In this document: one piece after another, positions 37,101 through 49,629 of the stretch
Layout: every line of letters starts with the position of its first letter
Numbering within the stretch: position 1 is the first letter of the stretch
From: Cymodocea nodosa
Taxonomy: Eukaryota > Streptophyta > Magnoliopsida > Alismatales > Cymodoceaceae
DNA length: 64,000 bases
Assembly: GCA_036874045.1 (NCBI GenBank)
Contig: CM072335.1
Coordinates: 25,427,501-25,491,500 of the forward strand
Direction: 5' to 3'
Notes under the pieces: generated by a model
Told to the model about the DNA's origin: nothing
Databases searched by the model: none
The model's input: the letters and a program-made list of their open reading frames with translations, nothing else
Translations under genes and position numbers: made by a program

Positions 37101-40022
37101 TTGACGAAGCTCTAGGGGCTCCAAAGACCACTCAAAGCCACAACAACTTCCGCCAGTCACATCAAGTTGCTAGGCTTCTCTAGTCATCAAGCCACTAGCT
37201 TTGAAGTAGGACACAAAACACATGTATTATAATCACAAGGCAATTGTTAAGAAAGTAGGTTCTATTAATTGAAGCGGAAGAAAAATTTACCTGAGGCTTA
37301 ACTTCAACAATAAACTGTCCCTTCTTCACCTTCACTGGTTCATTTGCTAGGACACCTTCCAGGTGATCTAGCATCTCTTTCGCTTGGGCTGATCCAAACC
37401 CTAGATCTGCATCCTGATAGTGCCACACTAGAGCACTCTCTTTGACCTCAACTGATGATCCATCAGTAGATTCTGTATAGAGCTTCATTATAGGTTCTGC
37501 TATCTGCCTCCACACAAAATCTGTGCTTGGGGCAAATGTTTGCCATTCTTCGTTGGAAGTCCACCTGTGGATGCTCTAAATTACATTTCGATTGTTTCAA
37601 CTAAGAAAATTCAAAAGAAAAATCAGCCATAACGATATCATAAGTTAATGGAGATCACAAGATTTTTTTCTTTTTAATTTTGACTTAAACAGGGTGGTCT
37701 TTATATACGTGTGAAGAGTAAGAGAAAATATTTTGCATAAAATTCTGCCTTGATTGTTGAAAAAGTAAAGAAGGAATTTACACCTATGTTGAAAGAAAAA
37801 GAATTTTCCTTTCAAATAGAAAACAGGAAAAAATACCATGATTTTGAACGCATTTTTTGGAAGAAAATTTTTCATATTTTTGGTTTCAAATAGACACAAT
37901 GGCCTTCCTAAAAGAATTACCAACACTAAATCAAATTTGGAAGAACAAGCATCTTTGAACCTCTGTTTACAGTATATTCCAGGGAATTTGATGTCACATG
38001 AAAATATTAGATAGACAGTGATAGAGTGTACCTCATGAAGTAGCCATGTTCGGCTGCAATCCCCAGCTCCCCACATGGCAAAAACCACTTGCTTAAGTTC
38101 TCTCTCCCTCTGCCACTTACAATGAATACCATGTTCTTCTGATCCTTGCTGAGGGAGTTCATGATAGAGATGACTTCCCTACTTGGTGTCTTGTCGATAG
38201 AGGTATGTGGTGTCACTGTTCCGTCATAGTCCAGCAAAACAGCCCTGCTCTCTGCCCTCTCATATGCTGAGACTATCTCATCTATATTGAGCTTTCTGAA
38301 GGTAGGATCAAGGGCCACTACTCTGAAACCAAAACCCAATCCAATTCCCCAACACCTCCTTCTGAAATGATCTTTACATGTCCGCTCCATGTCCTGCATG
38401 AAGCTCCTAGACCAATAGGCAACATCATGTGTGCTGACATACCTGTAGTGTTTCTCATGCCGGAGCTGCTTCTCTGAGTCCTTCATTGAGATTGCATCGT
38501 TAATAGCCTCTGCTGTGGATTCAATGTTCCAAGGATTGATCCGTATCGCACCACTAAGAGAAGGGGAGCATCCAATAAACTCCGAAACAACCAGCATACT
38601 TTTTCTGGGTCCCTGGGATTCCGAACTCAACTCAGACCCTTCAATTCCCTGTCTGCATACAATGTACTCGTAAGGTGTGAGATTCATACCATCCCTCACT
38701 GCAGTGACAATCACACACTCTGCAATGGTGTAGTAGGCGATCCGCTCCTCGATCGAGACAAGACGATCAATGTACACAACAGGTTTATAGCCATCACTAC
38801 CAAACTGTTCATTAATCCTCTTACAACTCTCTCCTATCTCGTCCCGGATCTCTTCAAGATCCTCCCCGCGGGCCCTTGCTGGGTTGGCGATCTGCACCAG
38901 CACTGCCTTCCCCTGCCAGCTTGGGCGCATCGTCAGCATCTGTTCGAATGCCAACAGCTTCAAATTGATTCCCTTGAAAATGTCCATGTCATCAACACCG
39001 AGAAGCACCATCTTCCCCTCAAACTGTTGTCTTAATTCCGAAACCCTCCACTCCTTGTCGGCAAGGCGGAGCACTGACTCCAGCTGCTCCATGTGAATAC
39101 CAACCGGCATGATCTTAATCCCGACCGTCCGCCCAAAGTACTCCAGCCCAATGTACCCTCTCTTGGACTCGTAGTCGAGCCCCAGCATTCTGCTGCAACA
39201 GGAAAGGAAATGTCGCGCATAATCGAAAGTATGGAATCCAATCAAATCGGAGTTGAGCAATGCCTTGAGGATCTCCTCCCTAACGGGGAGGGTCCGGTAT
39301 ATCTCCGACGTCGGAAATGGGCTATGCAGGAAGAACCCCATCCTCACGCGATTGAACATCCGCCGAAGAAACGTGGGCAACACCATGAGATGGTAATCGT
39401 GGATCCAGACGTAGTCGTCCTCGGGATTTATCACCTCGATCACCTTCTGGGAGAAGATCTTGTTGGCGGCCACATAGGCCTGCCAGAGCGTCCGGTCGAA
39501 TCGGCGGCCGTGGTCAGGTGTGAAGGGCAACATGTAATGGAAGAGTGGCCAAATCTGCTGCTTACAGAAGCCGTGGTAGAACTTGTCGAACGTGTCCGGG
39601 GGGAGGAATGCAGGGACGCACTTGAACCTCTCGAGCAAGGTCTGGGACACCTCCTCGTGCTCCGCCGGGTCGACGTCGACGCGGAGGATGCCGACGTAGA
39701 CCACTTCCATGTCGTCGGGAAGACCGTCCTTGAGCTGGAGGAGGAGGGACTCGTCGTCCCAGGAGAAGGACCATCCGCGGCCGTCCGGGCGGCTTCTGGC
39801 ACGGATGGGGAGGTGGTGCCCGACGATAATGATCCGTTCCTGGCTCACCGATGACGGCACGTCAGACGCCACGCTGTTGTCTTGGTCCTCCTCCAGCTCG
39901 GACAGCATTCCTGGAACCGTCATGGCCCGTGGCATCCGCCGGTTCGTCCTCCCGCCGCTCACCGGGGACGGGAAGTTCCCAGTCGCGAGATCGAGGAGGT
40001 TCGTGTACGATCGAGACATCAT
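34148..40022 (-). CDS. TPS7: Class II trehalose-6-phosphate synthase/phosphatase
   Basis: A complete gene with three exons on the minus strand: 38032-40022, 37291-37564 and 34148-34480. They join in frame to 865 residues, the usual size for class II TPS. The start MMSRSYTNLLDLATGNFPS matches the TPS6/TPS7 N-terminus. A GT20 domain spans about residues 60-550 (WPLFHYMLPF, VWIHDYHLMVLP, SDLIGFHTFDYARHF, VRDGMNLTPYEY). A HAD phosphatase-like domain follows, with DYDGT at 598-602, SGRGR near 636 and GDDRSDED at 784-791. Plant class II proteins usually lack measurable synthase activity and act in sugar/T6P signalling in the cytosol; that is family knowledge. The motif normally written ANxLP is GHHLP here. 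The 5' exon is very GC-rich, as in many monocot genes. The TPS6 versus TPS7 assignment is tentative. Confidence 0.95.
35220..37185 (-). mobile_element. LINE ORF1 fragment in TPS intron 2
   Basis: The minus strand carries decayed coding sequence with a CCHC zinc knuckle, CLHCLNLGHRSTKC, near 36900, typical of the gag-like ORF1 of plant L1 LINEs. Upstream at 37160-36930 is an open run (RAITYKGEGIGWSLIWVRND) that may be the end of the DUF4283 region. Downstream sequence to about 35230 is open in pieces and ends with TTTATTAATGAAA-like sequence (read on the plus strand) near 35260. The frame is broken. Homopolymer C runs at 35351-35371 lie within it. Confidence 0.55.
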
Positions 40023-40400
40023 CTTCGCTTGCGACAGCTTCCCTGGATTCGATCACGAAAAGTTCTTTTCCACCGAAAAATCAGATGACAAGCCACGGAA
40101 TGAGAACGAACCTTTCACTGACCACAACGACCACCCCACTAATGAGGACGAAGGGAGGAGGAACGGCGACCATGCCTACCGTCCGCCGATGGTGGTTTCG
40201 AATGGCAGCCGATCAAGTGGTGGGAATTTTGGAAAGATGAAGAAGACACGAGAGAGAGAGAGAGAGAAGATGCTCGGGACGGCGGGGGGCCCAAGGAAAA
40301 ACACGGCGCCTCCGGCGAATGTTGAATGGGACACGTGGATGATCAGGATTCGTTCTCGTTGAGTGGTTGGGGCATTTCATATTTTCTATTTTTTAATCAA
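40023..40400 (-). promoter_or_regulatory. Presumed 5' leader and proximal promoter of the TPS gene
   Basis: The stretch directly upstream of the TPS start codon is GC-rich at first. It contains a (GA)n run on the plus strand at about 40252-40267, read as a CT-rich tract in the TPS leader. Beyond about 40370 it turns AT-rich. I do not see a clear TATA box. Plus-strand open frames here are antisense shadows. Confidence 0.4.
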
Positions 40401-40736
40401 TCCAGGAAGTTGTGAAAGAGGGTTTGTTCCGTAACGATAATATTATTTATTCGATTTGAATACATTTCTATTTTCTAGTGAGAATGTGATCGCTTTTAGA
40501 AAAAAAAAAAGTGAAAAATGAATTGCATCATCCGAGCCTTGACACTGGGCTTTTGTGATGTGTTCTTTATCTGGGGCTCTTCGGACTAGGCCTTCTTACT
40601 CAACGGCGCAAGGCTAACTCGGCTTTAGGCTCTTTGTTTTAAGCTCTGCTCGACTCACTTATCTTTTTTACACCCTTAATTAGACATACTCTCTATTGTG
40701 GATTCCAATTTGACTTAGATGTACCTGTCGCCATCT

Positions 40737-43300
<2,564 letters not shown>

Positions 43301-43311
43301 TACCAACACCT

Positions 43312-43319
43312 TATAATAA
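43312..43319 (+). promoter_or_regulatory. Probable TATA box of the peptide gene
   Basis: TATAATAA at this site lies about 220 bp upstream of the chosen start codon at 43534. It is followed by a CT-rich stretch that looks like a leader (TTGTTCTCTCTTGCTCTCCC). The alternative TATATATAG near 43489 is too close to the start codon. Confidence 0.4.
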
Positions 43320-43410
43320 AATCAAACCTTCAACCCGTGTTGTTCTCTCTTGCTCTCCCCTCCTACACCACCTTCCCGAGCATAGGATAACAAAGATCAG
43401 GCAGCACAAC

Positions 43411-43449
43411 CAGCAGCAGCAGCAGCACCACCACCACCACCACCACCAA
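43411..43449. repeat. (CAG)n(CAC)n trinucleotide repeat in the presumed leader
   Basis: Five or six CAG units run directly into about eight CAC units between the presumed TATA box and the start codon of the peptide gene. It is probably part of the 5' untranslated region. Confidence 0.85.
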
Positions 43450-43533
43450 CTTTTCCGTCGATCTCTGGCAAGTCGAGCAGTTCAATTTTATATATAGGTA
43501 TATATGTTTGTTTGGGGGGGATTGCATGAGAGT

Positions 43534-43809
43534 ATGAATCAAGCCCTGATCCCACCGTTTATGCTCCTGCTCATCTTCCTGCCTTCGGTACATGGAAGGA
43601 AGCTGGCCAGTAGTGGTCCACACGTTGGTGGTGGTGAGGTTGTCGCCGCCAGCACGACCACCGGCATCGGCCACGTCAACCGTAGCACGCCGGAGAGTGA
43701 TCACAGCATTCCGATGGCTACAGCGCGAAAGGGCCGACGAGCATCCAAGAGATCCAGATGGATAGGGAGGGTAATGGGATCGGTTCCAAGTCCTGGGGTT
43801 GGCCATTGA
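43534..43809 (+). CDS. Small secreted signalling-peptide precursor (PIP/CEP-like)
   Basis: This single open frame encodes 91 residues. MNQALIPPFMLLLIFLPSVHG is a clean signal peptide with predicted cleavage before RKLASSG. A variable, Ser/Thr/Gly-rich middle follows. Next comes a basic stretch (ARKGRRASKRSRW) suited to propeptide processing. The protein ends exactly with GSVPSPGVGH. The ending (G/S)xPSPGxGH is the signature of the PIP/PIP-like family, and SPGxGH is shared with CEP peptides; in these families the C-terminal peptide is released, proline-hydroxylated and read by receptor kinases. An upstream in-frame ATG at 43504 would add ten residues before the hydrophobic core; I prefer the second ATG because it begins the signal peptide directly. 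PIP-like is favoured over CEP because the FRPTxPG part is missing. Confidence 0.75.
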   Translation: MNQALIPPFMLLLIFLPSVHGRKLASSGPHVGGGEVVAASTTTGIGHVNRSTPESDHSIPMATARKGRRASKRSRWIGRVMGSVPSPGVGH

Positions 43810-45798
43810 TTGGATGGATTGATCAGTTCGTCTTCACTCTTCTCCCATCTCTTGCATTCAACTAAATTAATATCTTTCTCTTTCTCCCTGTAGTAGAAGA
43901 GTACTCTTCTCTCTTTTTGTGATGAGTGATCACGATCATACACACACACACACACATCTCCATTTGCCCTTTTTCCTGGAAGACGAGGTTCTAATTGTCA
44001 GTTGTTTCTTGGTTTTGATTGTATCATCAAGTGTACAAAATGTTTTGCGGTTGAAATTGTTTAAAAAATAGAACTATTTTTGATGGTTTAATTCGATCGA
44101 TTAAATTGCATACTATGATTCATTTTGAGTCTTTATTTCTAAAACTTTTAAATTCAGTTCCAGTCTTGGTTCCTAACGAGGTTAATCAAATGAGAACTAG
44201 AACCCATATATTTATTAAATATTAGTATATACGACATATTATATATATACTTTAAATATTGATCATTAGATTTTCTTTCTTAAGCATATACACTACTATA
44301 TATACGCTACTGTAATGTAATTTCAAGAGCAGATCGATATTGTTGATTTAATCATCTATATATATTATTGATTAAGAGTTCTTTTTATTGTTTCGTAGTA
44401 ATTTCTAAAAATAACTAACTAATTGCCTTTTTTGTTGCATTGATTTTAATTGTTGATGTCTCGTGATTTATAACAAGATCTCATTGTGCTAAAGTATTAT
44501 TTCATTAATTATAGAATTATTAGTTATTTATCATTATTTTTATATTAGAATAGATAACCAACAAGAGCTTATCGTCTAATGATTATTTGGTTTGGTTAGA
44601 CAGATTGTTTTATAGCACGTACATTCTTATCTTACACGCAACTCATAACAAACTTTCCATTTTAATTTGGAGCAATTCTCCAAGCTGTAATATATATTTA
44701 TTGCCAAGATGAGATTGACTCTTGAACGGTAGTTCCTTCGGTTGATGAAGTGATCTTTCAGGGCTTGACTTCAACTAGGCAGCGACATGTGTTATGTGAA
44801 GTGGTGAACTAGATTCTGCTTTAAAGTCTACCCTTTTCAACTCCACTTTCTTTTTGAAATATATTCCTACATCTACCACATTTCAAGAATAAACTTGTGA
44901 AAAGAATCTAATCAAAGTTTGTGAGTGTTAATTTTGATCGTGCATGGCGCGGACATAGCAAGAGGACAGTTTAATTATTCATGCAACAGTACATCTGAAC
45001 TCATGCATACAGGAGGAACCAAAAGAAAGCATTTGTTCATTCAAGTAAACATATCAAAACGTTGATCATCAAAACAAATATGTGAACAAAAGGGGCACAA
45101 TGGTTTCTGCAATGGGCACAAACGACTAAAACACTACATGGGTAAAAGACAAACAACGCGAGATCCCGATACAGCTAGATGGAAGTCAGGTTTAACGTGT
45201 ATTATGATGGAAGATTGCTGCGGTGATCACAGGTGCGATGATGGCAGATTGGGGCAGAGTGGAACACCAACGCCTCACACTCGCACACACCAAATCCTAC
45301 GGCCCACAAGCATAAAATCCATTGGGAAAATAAAATCTCACCTGTTGGTAATATCAACAGCTGAGATAAAACCAACTTGATAACGTTCAATTCCAATACT
45401 GTCCCTCGAGTTCATAAGCATATCGACTGAACACCCAACTTGTTGATTATTCGATCGAAGCGGTTCAATTGGGGGGGTTTTGTAAATCTACATGTATTTA
45501 TCTACTTGTACTTGTTTATTACGTTTATTTCTTTGTTAACGTGGTTGTTATACATATATACATATGCATGTCCACCTCACAAGTTGATTAAAACATTGCA
45601 GATAGCAAACCATGCATGTTTGATTCAATGCAACCTTTTCAATTAACAGCTTCCTCTTATTGTTCTGCATGCATCTTATTCTTCGTTATGTAAACAGAAC
45701 TACATACATGGAATATGTAGTAGAGCACATAATGCCTACTTATACGTTATTACATGCATATATTGGTACATGTAGGCTTATATATGGGCATGCAGTTT
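43810..45798. other. Intergenic region between the peptide gene and the FT-like gene
   Basis: No gene is supported. A (CA)n run lies near 43938-43956. The rest is AT-rich with only short open frames. The right edge contains the 3' untranslated region of the FT-like gene. Confidence 0.45.
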
Positions 45799-47132
45799 CT
45801 ACATGAACCTTCTTCCTCCGGTGCCCCTCTCCCTTTGGCAATTGAAGTAGACGACGGCGGTTGGAGAACCAAGGTTGTGGGACTCGGCGAATTCCTTGGT
45901 GTTGAAGTTCTCACGGACACGTATTTGTGAGTTCAGCACTAGTGGCCTCCGTGGCTGTCGAAACAGCACAAATATGATACGATGGATGCCACTTGTTGGC
46001 TGTGGGTTCTCGTAAGATATAATCTCGTTTCCTGTGTAGTTACCAGCCATCATCGTAAATCAATATCAGTTGATAATAAGCAAAAATATTAGTTTAATCT
46101 CCACATATGTGTGCGACGTAGAGAGTTATTCCAGAGAAGGTTGCTCAAACGAGCTGCCGACTTATGCGAAGTCCATGCATGCAATTTTTGGTATAAAATA
46201 TATATGGCGTGCATATTTAACCTTATGTGATAATATTGTGGAAAAGAATGAAATTTAGTAGTTGATCACTGAATTGGCACAAATGATTCATGGACTTACC
46301 AAAGCTCACGTTAGTTGTCTCCGGAATATCAGTTACGAGCCTACAACACAGATTAGCTCCAAAATCACGGCTCACATAGCACGCAAGCGTATGTTTGATT
46401 TAATGTAGAATTAAGATGAGAGACTCACCAGTGCAAGTACTCCTTCTTTGTTGGATTGCTCGGAGTTGGTGCGTCTGGATCAACCATAACCTAAGTAATC
46501 ATGACAACATCAATCACTTGGCCATTTTTCTGGAAGAATCTTGTTCATAATTCATCTCAATATATTCTTTCTTACTCGGATGATGATGGTATGGAGGAAA
46601 GGTTCTTTAACCACTCCGAGTGTTGGAAGTAGTTTTATGTCGTTTAAATAAAGATTGAAATTGGGTCTACATATGTTGATATCTTTCATTCATATTTTAA
46701 ATTAAAATAATTTTGTATAAGTTCATGTATATTTATCAATAGATATTTCTAGATACATAAATAAATTATAAGTGGAAGAGAATGTTAGAAATAGTTACGT
46801 ATCACTTAAATGCAAATTGAACTTACACGTTGGTTTCCTCTATTGTCATGAATTAGTTGTAACTTGAAATTTCACACTAGGAGAAGAAGGTTTAGATTCA
46901 AGAGTAGAAAGAAAACCGTTAAAAGACTTACAAGTGTGTAGAAAGATCTGAAGTCAGCGCCTCCTATCTGAATCCTAGGCGGATTCAATACGGCGGAAGG
47001 CCTGAATACCACGCCATTGACGACTGCCTTATTGTTGTAAGCTATAGTTACAGGTAAGGTGTTTGCGCAGGAATCCACCACATCAGAGAGCACACGGCTG
47101 GTAACAAGCAGTGGGTCGCGTGCTCTTGGCAT
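45799..47132 (-). CDS. FT: FT-like phosphatidylethanolamine-binding protein (PEBP)
   Basis: A complete gene with four exons: 46932-47132 (201 nt), 46429-46490 (62), 46300-46340 (41) and 45799-46031 (233). The first three sizes equal those of FT. The protein has 178 residues and starts MPRARDPLL. It keeps the PEBP ligand pocket (VMVDPDAP, residues 68-75; EYLHW with Tyr85, the FT-type residue where TFL1 has His), [27 protein letters not shown] and the C-terminal [16 protein letters not shown] proteins are mobile flowering signals that bind 14-3-3 and FD. The external loop (segment B) is unusual: [19 protein letters not shown] replaces the FT pattern FRQLGRQTVYAPGWRQN. It is two residues longer and lacks the Tyr, Gly-Trp and Gln that mark activators. 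The FT LYN-type segment is SHNLG. The function may therefore be altered or antagonistic. Confidence 0.9.
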
Positions 47133-47234
47133 GGTCGACAGATAGATCGATGGATGTGGTAATGGTGAAGGGAGGAGTTGGTCGCTCTGGTCGTACTTTG
47201 TGGAGATGTGTTCAACATTCCCGGATGTATGCAA

Positions 47235-47242
47235 TTTATATA
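47235..47242 (-). promoter_or_regulatory. TATA box of the FT-like gene
   Basis: On the minus strand this reads TATATAAA in the context CCTATATAAATTG, about 100 bp upstream of the ATG at 47132. Position and sequence fit a core promoter. Confidence 0.6.
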
Positions 47243-49629
47243 GGTGGGTAGAGTAGAGGATGGTGGAGAAAGAGATAGGAAGATGATTCCCGCAGAAGAG
47301 ATTGTCACGTTATTGATGGCTTATCAGAGTTTCCATAAAGTAGAGTGACCCAGATTCTGGCATTGGTGACACATCGTTTATCCCTAAGGCCTGGGAGCAT
47401 AAAATTCACATCAGATATATATGATTCGTGCAATGATGGAGTGATCATTTTTTGAAATAATTTACTTGCATGATACAGAAAAGGTATTGAGTTAGGAAAA
47501 GCACGTTTTCAGTCACATGTTAAAAAATAAAAAAAATGGTATGCAGGATATTTTTAGAGGATATACCAGTAAAAAAACTCTTTTTTATAAAATAATACCA
47601 AGGTCTTAAGATCCTTTGAGAAAATAACAACTTCTAAGAAAAGTACAACCATGAAATGCTAATTAATGGGGGCTGTGATGCTCCAAGCTTGATGTGGCAT
47701 TAGAACTCTAGACGATAGTGGCAAAATGAAATATATTCACCGGATCAGCCAAGCAAAAAAGAAAAGGTATAGTGTGTATTTGATAAGATAAATTTTAGCT
47801 TTGAAAAAGAAGACTGCACCTATAAAAGAGTCAATTATATTCCAAGGAAAAGCAAATTGCCGATTAAAGAAAGACAAACCGAGTATATTTATGTCATATA
47901 ACGTTAGAGGAGGAAGTAATTAAACGGTGGATTGTGCACAATGTTTTCCAGATGCAAAATTTGTAGAATATATTCTTTCTAAATGATAAGATGGCATTGA
48001 GCAACTTGAGCAGCTGGACTTGTATATACGTCGACAATGAGAGATGCCGCCCAACCCATTGCACACCAATAACGCATATATCGTTGAATGGCTGTTTGAA
48101 TTGAAAAGTAAAGTAGACAATGACTATTGATTAATTCTTCGCCGTCAATATTATATGAGAAAGTAAGGGAAAGCCACGCCATCTCCTTATTCCAAGCAAA
48201 TAATAATGATTTAACACTGAAACATGTCAGAAGAAGAAGAAGAAGAAATATGCATAGATCGGTTCAGAAAGGATATTTATACATACATGTTGGAGTGTAT
48301 GAAGAATTTTAAACAGATTTATGAGGCGTTTGATACAATGGGGAAACAAGTGAATGATCAACATAAGATGCTCCTTTTTAATTGTGGCCTTTGGCCTTTC
48401 GAAGCATTAGCAACCACAGTGCTACAGCCTCCTGTTCCATCGTATTCGGATCTAGTTTCTCCTTCAAGCTCGTGGCTTTATAAGAGAAAACAAGAGAGAC
48501 ACATCCCCAAGGAGAGCGAATCCTAGTGCTGCCACTAGCAAATGAAAAGAATTTTGGAGGTGCAGCTAGTGACAGCAACATGGCGAGGAGCGCAAATCCT
48601 AGTGCAGGCCAGCCCGGTGAAGAATATGAAATCAAGAGGTGGTAACGCACGACAACAATCTGTGATCATGTCTACCCCTCAATCCACAAAACCTCCTCAC
48701 AACTGGACGATGGCCGATGGATCGAGTAGTAGTTGTGCAATCTCATGAATCGAATTAATCATCTATACATGAATCTGATTTATATCTGCCCCGTAGCCGG
48801 AGAGGTAGCTTGACCGTGAATCCACATGACTGATGGTTCCCACTCATGGTGTGCAGTGCAGAACGACACTGTTAAATCAGCAATACAACTCGAATCCTTC
48901 AGAACATATCAGACCATGTTCATGCGCACCTGCAAAAACGTGAAACAAGAGCTTGCTTCACCTCAGAGAACTAGAGATACACATTATTTTCATAACCTTC
49001 TCCCCTTTTCCATCTGTTTTGATATTTTGAATTAGTGATCAGTTATCTCCGAGAACACTTATTTCCTTGGTAACTATTTGAGTGATGCCAAAACATTATA
49101 ACAGTAAGACAACAGCAGACATGTGAATCTGCATGCTTGCTGAAACTTTGTAATATTTTAAAAAAGAATTGAGAACAACAAGGAACGAGTTCCAAAGAAT
49201 CTGGGATATTAGCAGAATCCCCATTACAGTTAAAGGTACAGGGTGATTTTCATTAACCTTGAACTAATATTAATATCAAAATGGTAGACAAAAATTTATG
49301 ACCAAGGAAATAATTATACAATCTTATGACGTTCTCTTCCGACCAGAGGAGAGTGATTCTCAGAGAAGAGGGTGAATCAGAAAAGAAAATTGGAAAAAAA
49401 AGAAAAGAAACTACATTTCCTATTCAAGTTACATATAGATGTTAAGCTAGAAGAATAAATGAATGTTTATCCATAAATTACATTATTATATTTCCATCAG
49501 AGTCACGATGCTGTCCTAAATGCCGGCCTTTGCCCGCCTCTTGAAGCAAGATTGGATTTCTGTCGTCACGAAACAAATGAACCAGGAGACTGGATGCACA
49601 CATTAACCGAAAGCATATAGCCAGGCAAA
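47243..49629. other. Intergenic region between the FT-like and PP5 genes
   Basis: The left part should contain the FT-like promoter. No further gene is supported. A 100-codon plus-strand frame at 48224-48526 starts in a GAA-rich run and matches nothing I know. The right edge (about 49330-49629) is expected to be the PP5 3' untranslated region. Confidence 0.45.

Noticed and set aside
37645-38088. Minus-strand frame of 147 codons at the end of TPS exon 1
   Set aside because: It starts in an alternate frame of the exon and runs through the intron; the donor site at 38031/38030 explains the end of the real exon.
39093-39854. Plus-strand open frame of 253 codons opposite the TPS gene
   Set aside because: It is the antisense of a GC-rich coding exon whose minus-strand frame is a clear TPS; it shows no family motif of its own. 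The frames at 39709-40362, 39851-40240 and 39440-39802 are rejected for the same reason.
43363-43806. 147-codon minus-strand frame opposite the peptide gene
   Set aside because: It includes the reverse of the CAG/CAC repeat as Val/Leu runs and has no motif; the plus strand has signal peptide and hormone motif.
48224-48526. 100-codon plus-strand frame starting with poly-Glu
   Set aside because: The start is a GAA microsatellite, composition is irregular, no domain is recognised, and it lies between two well-defined minus-strand genes without visible promoter.
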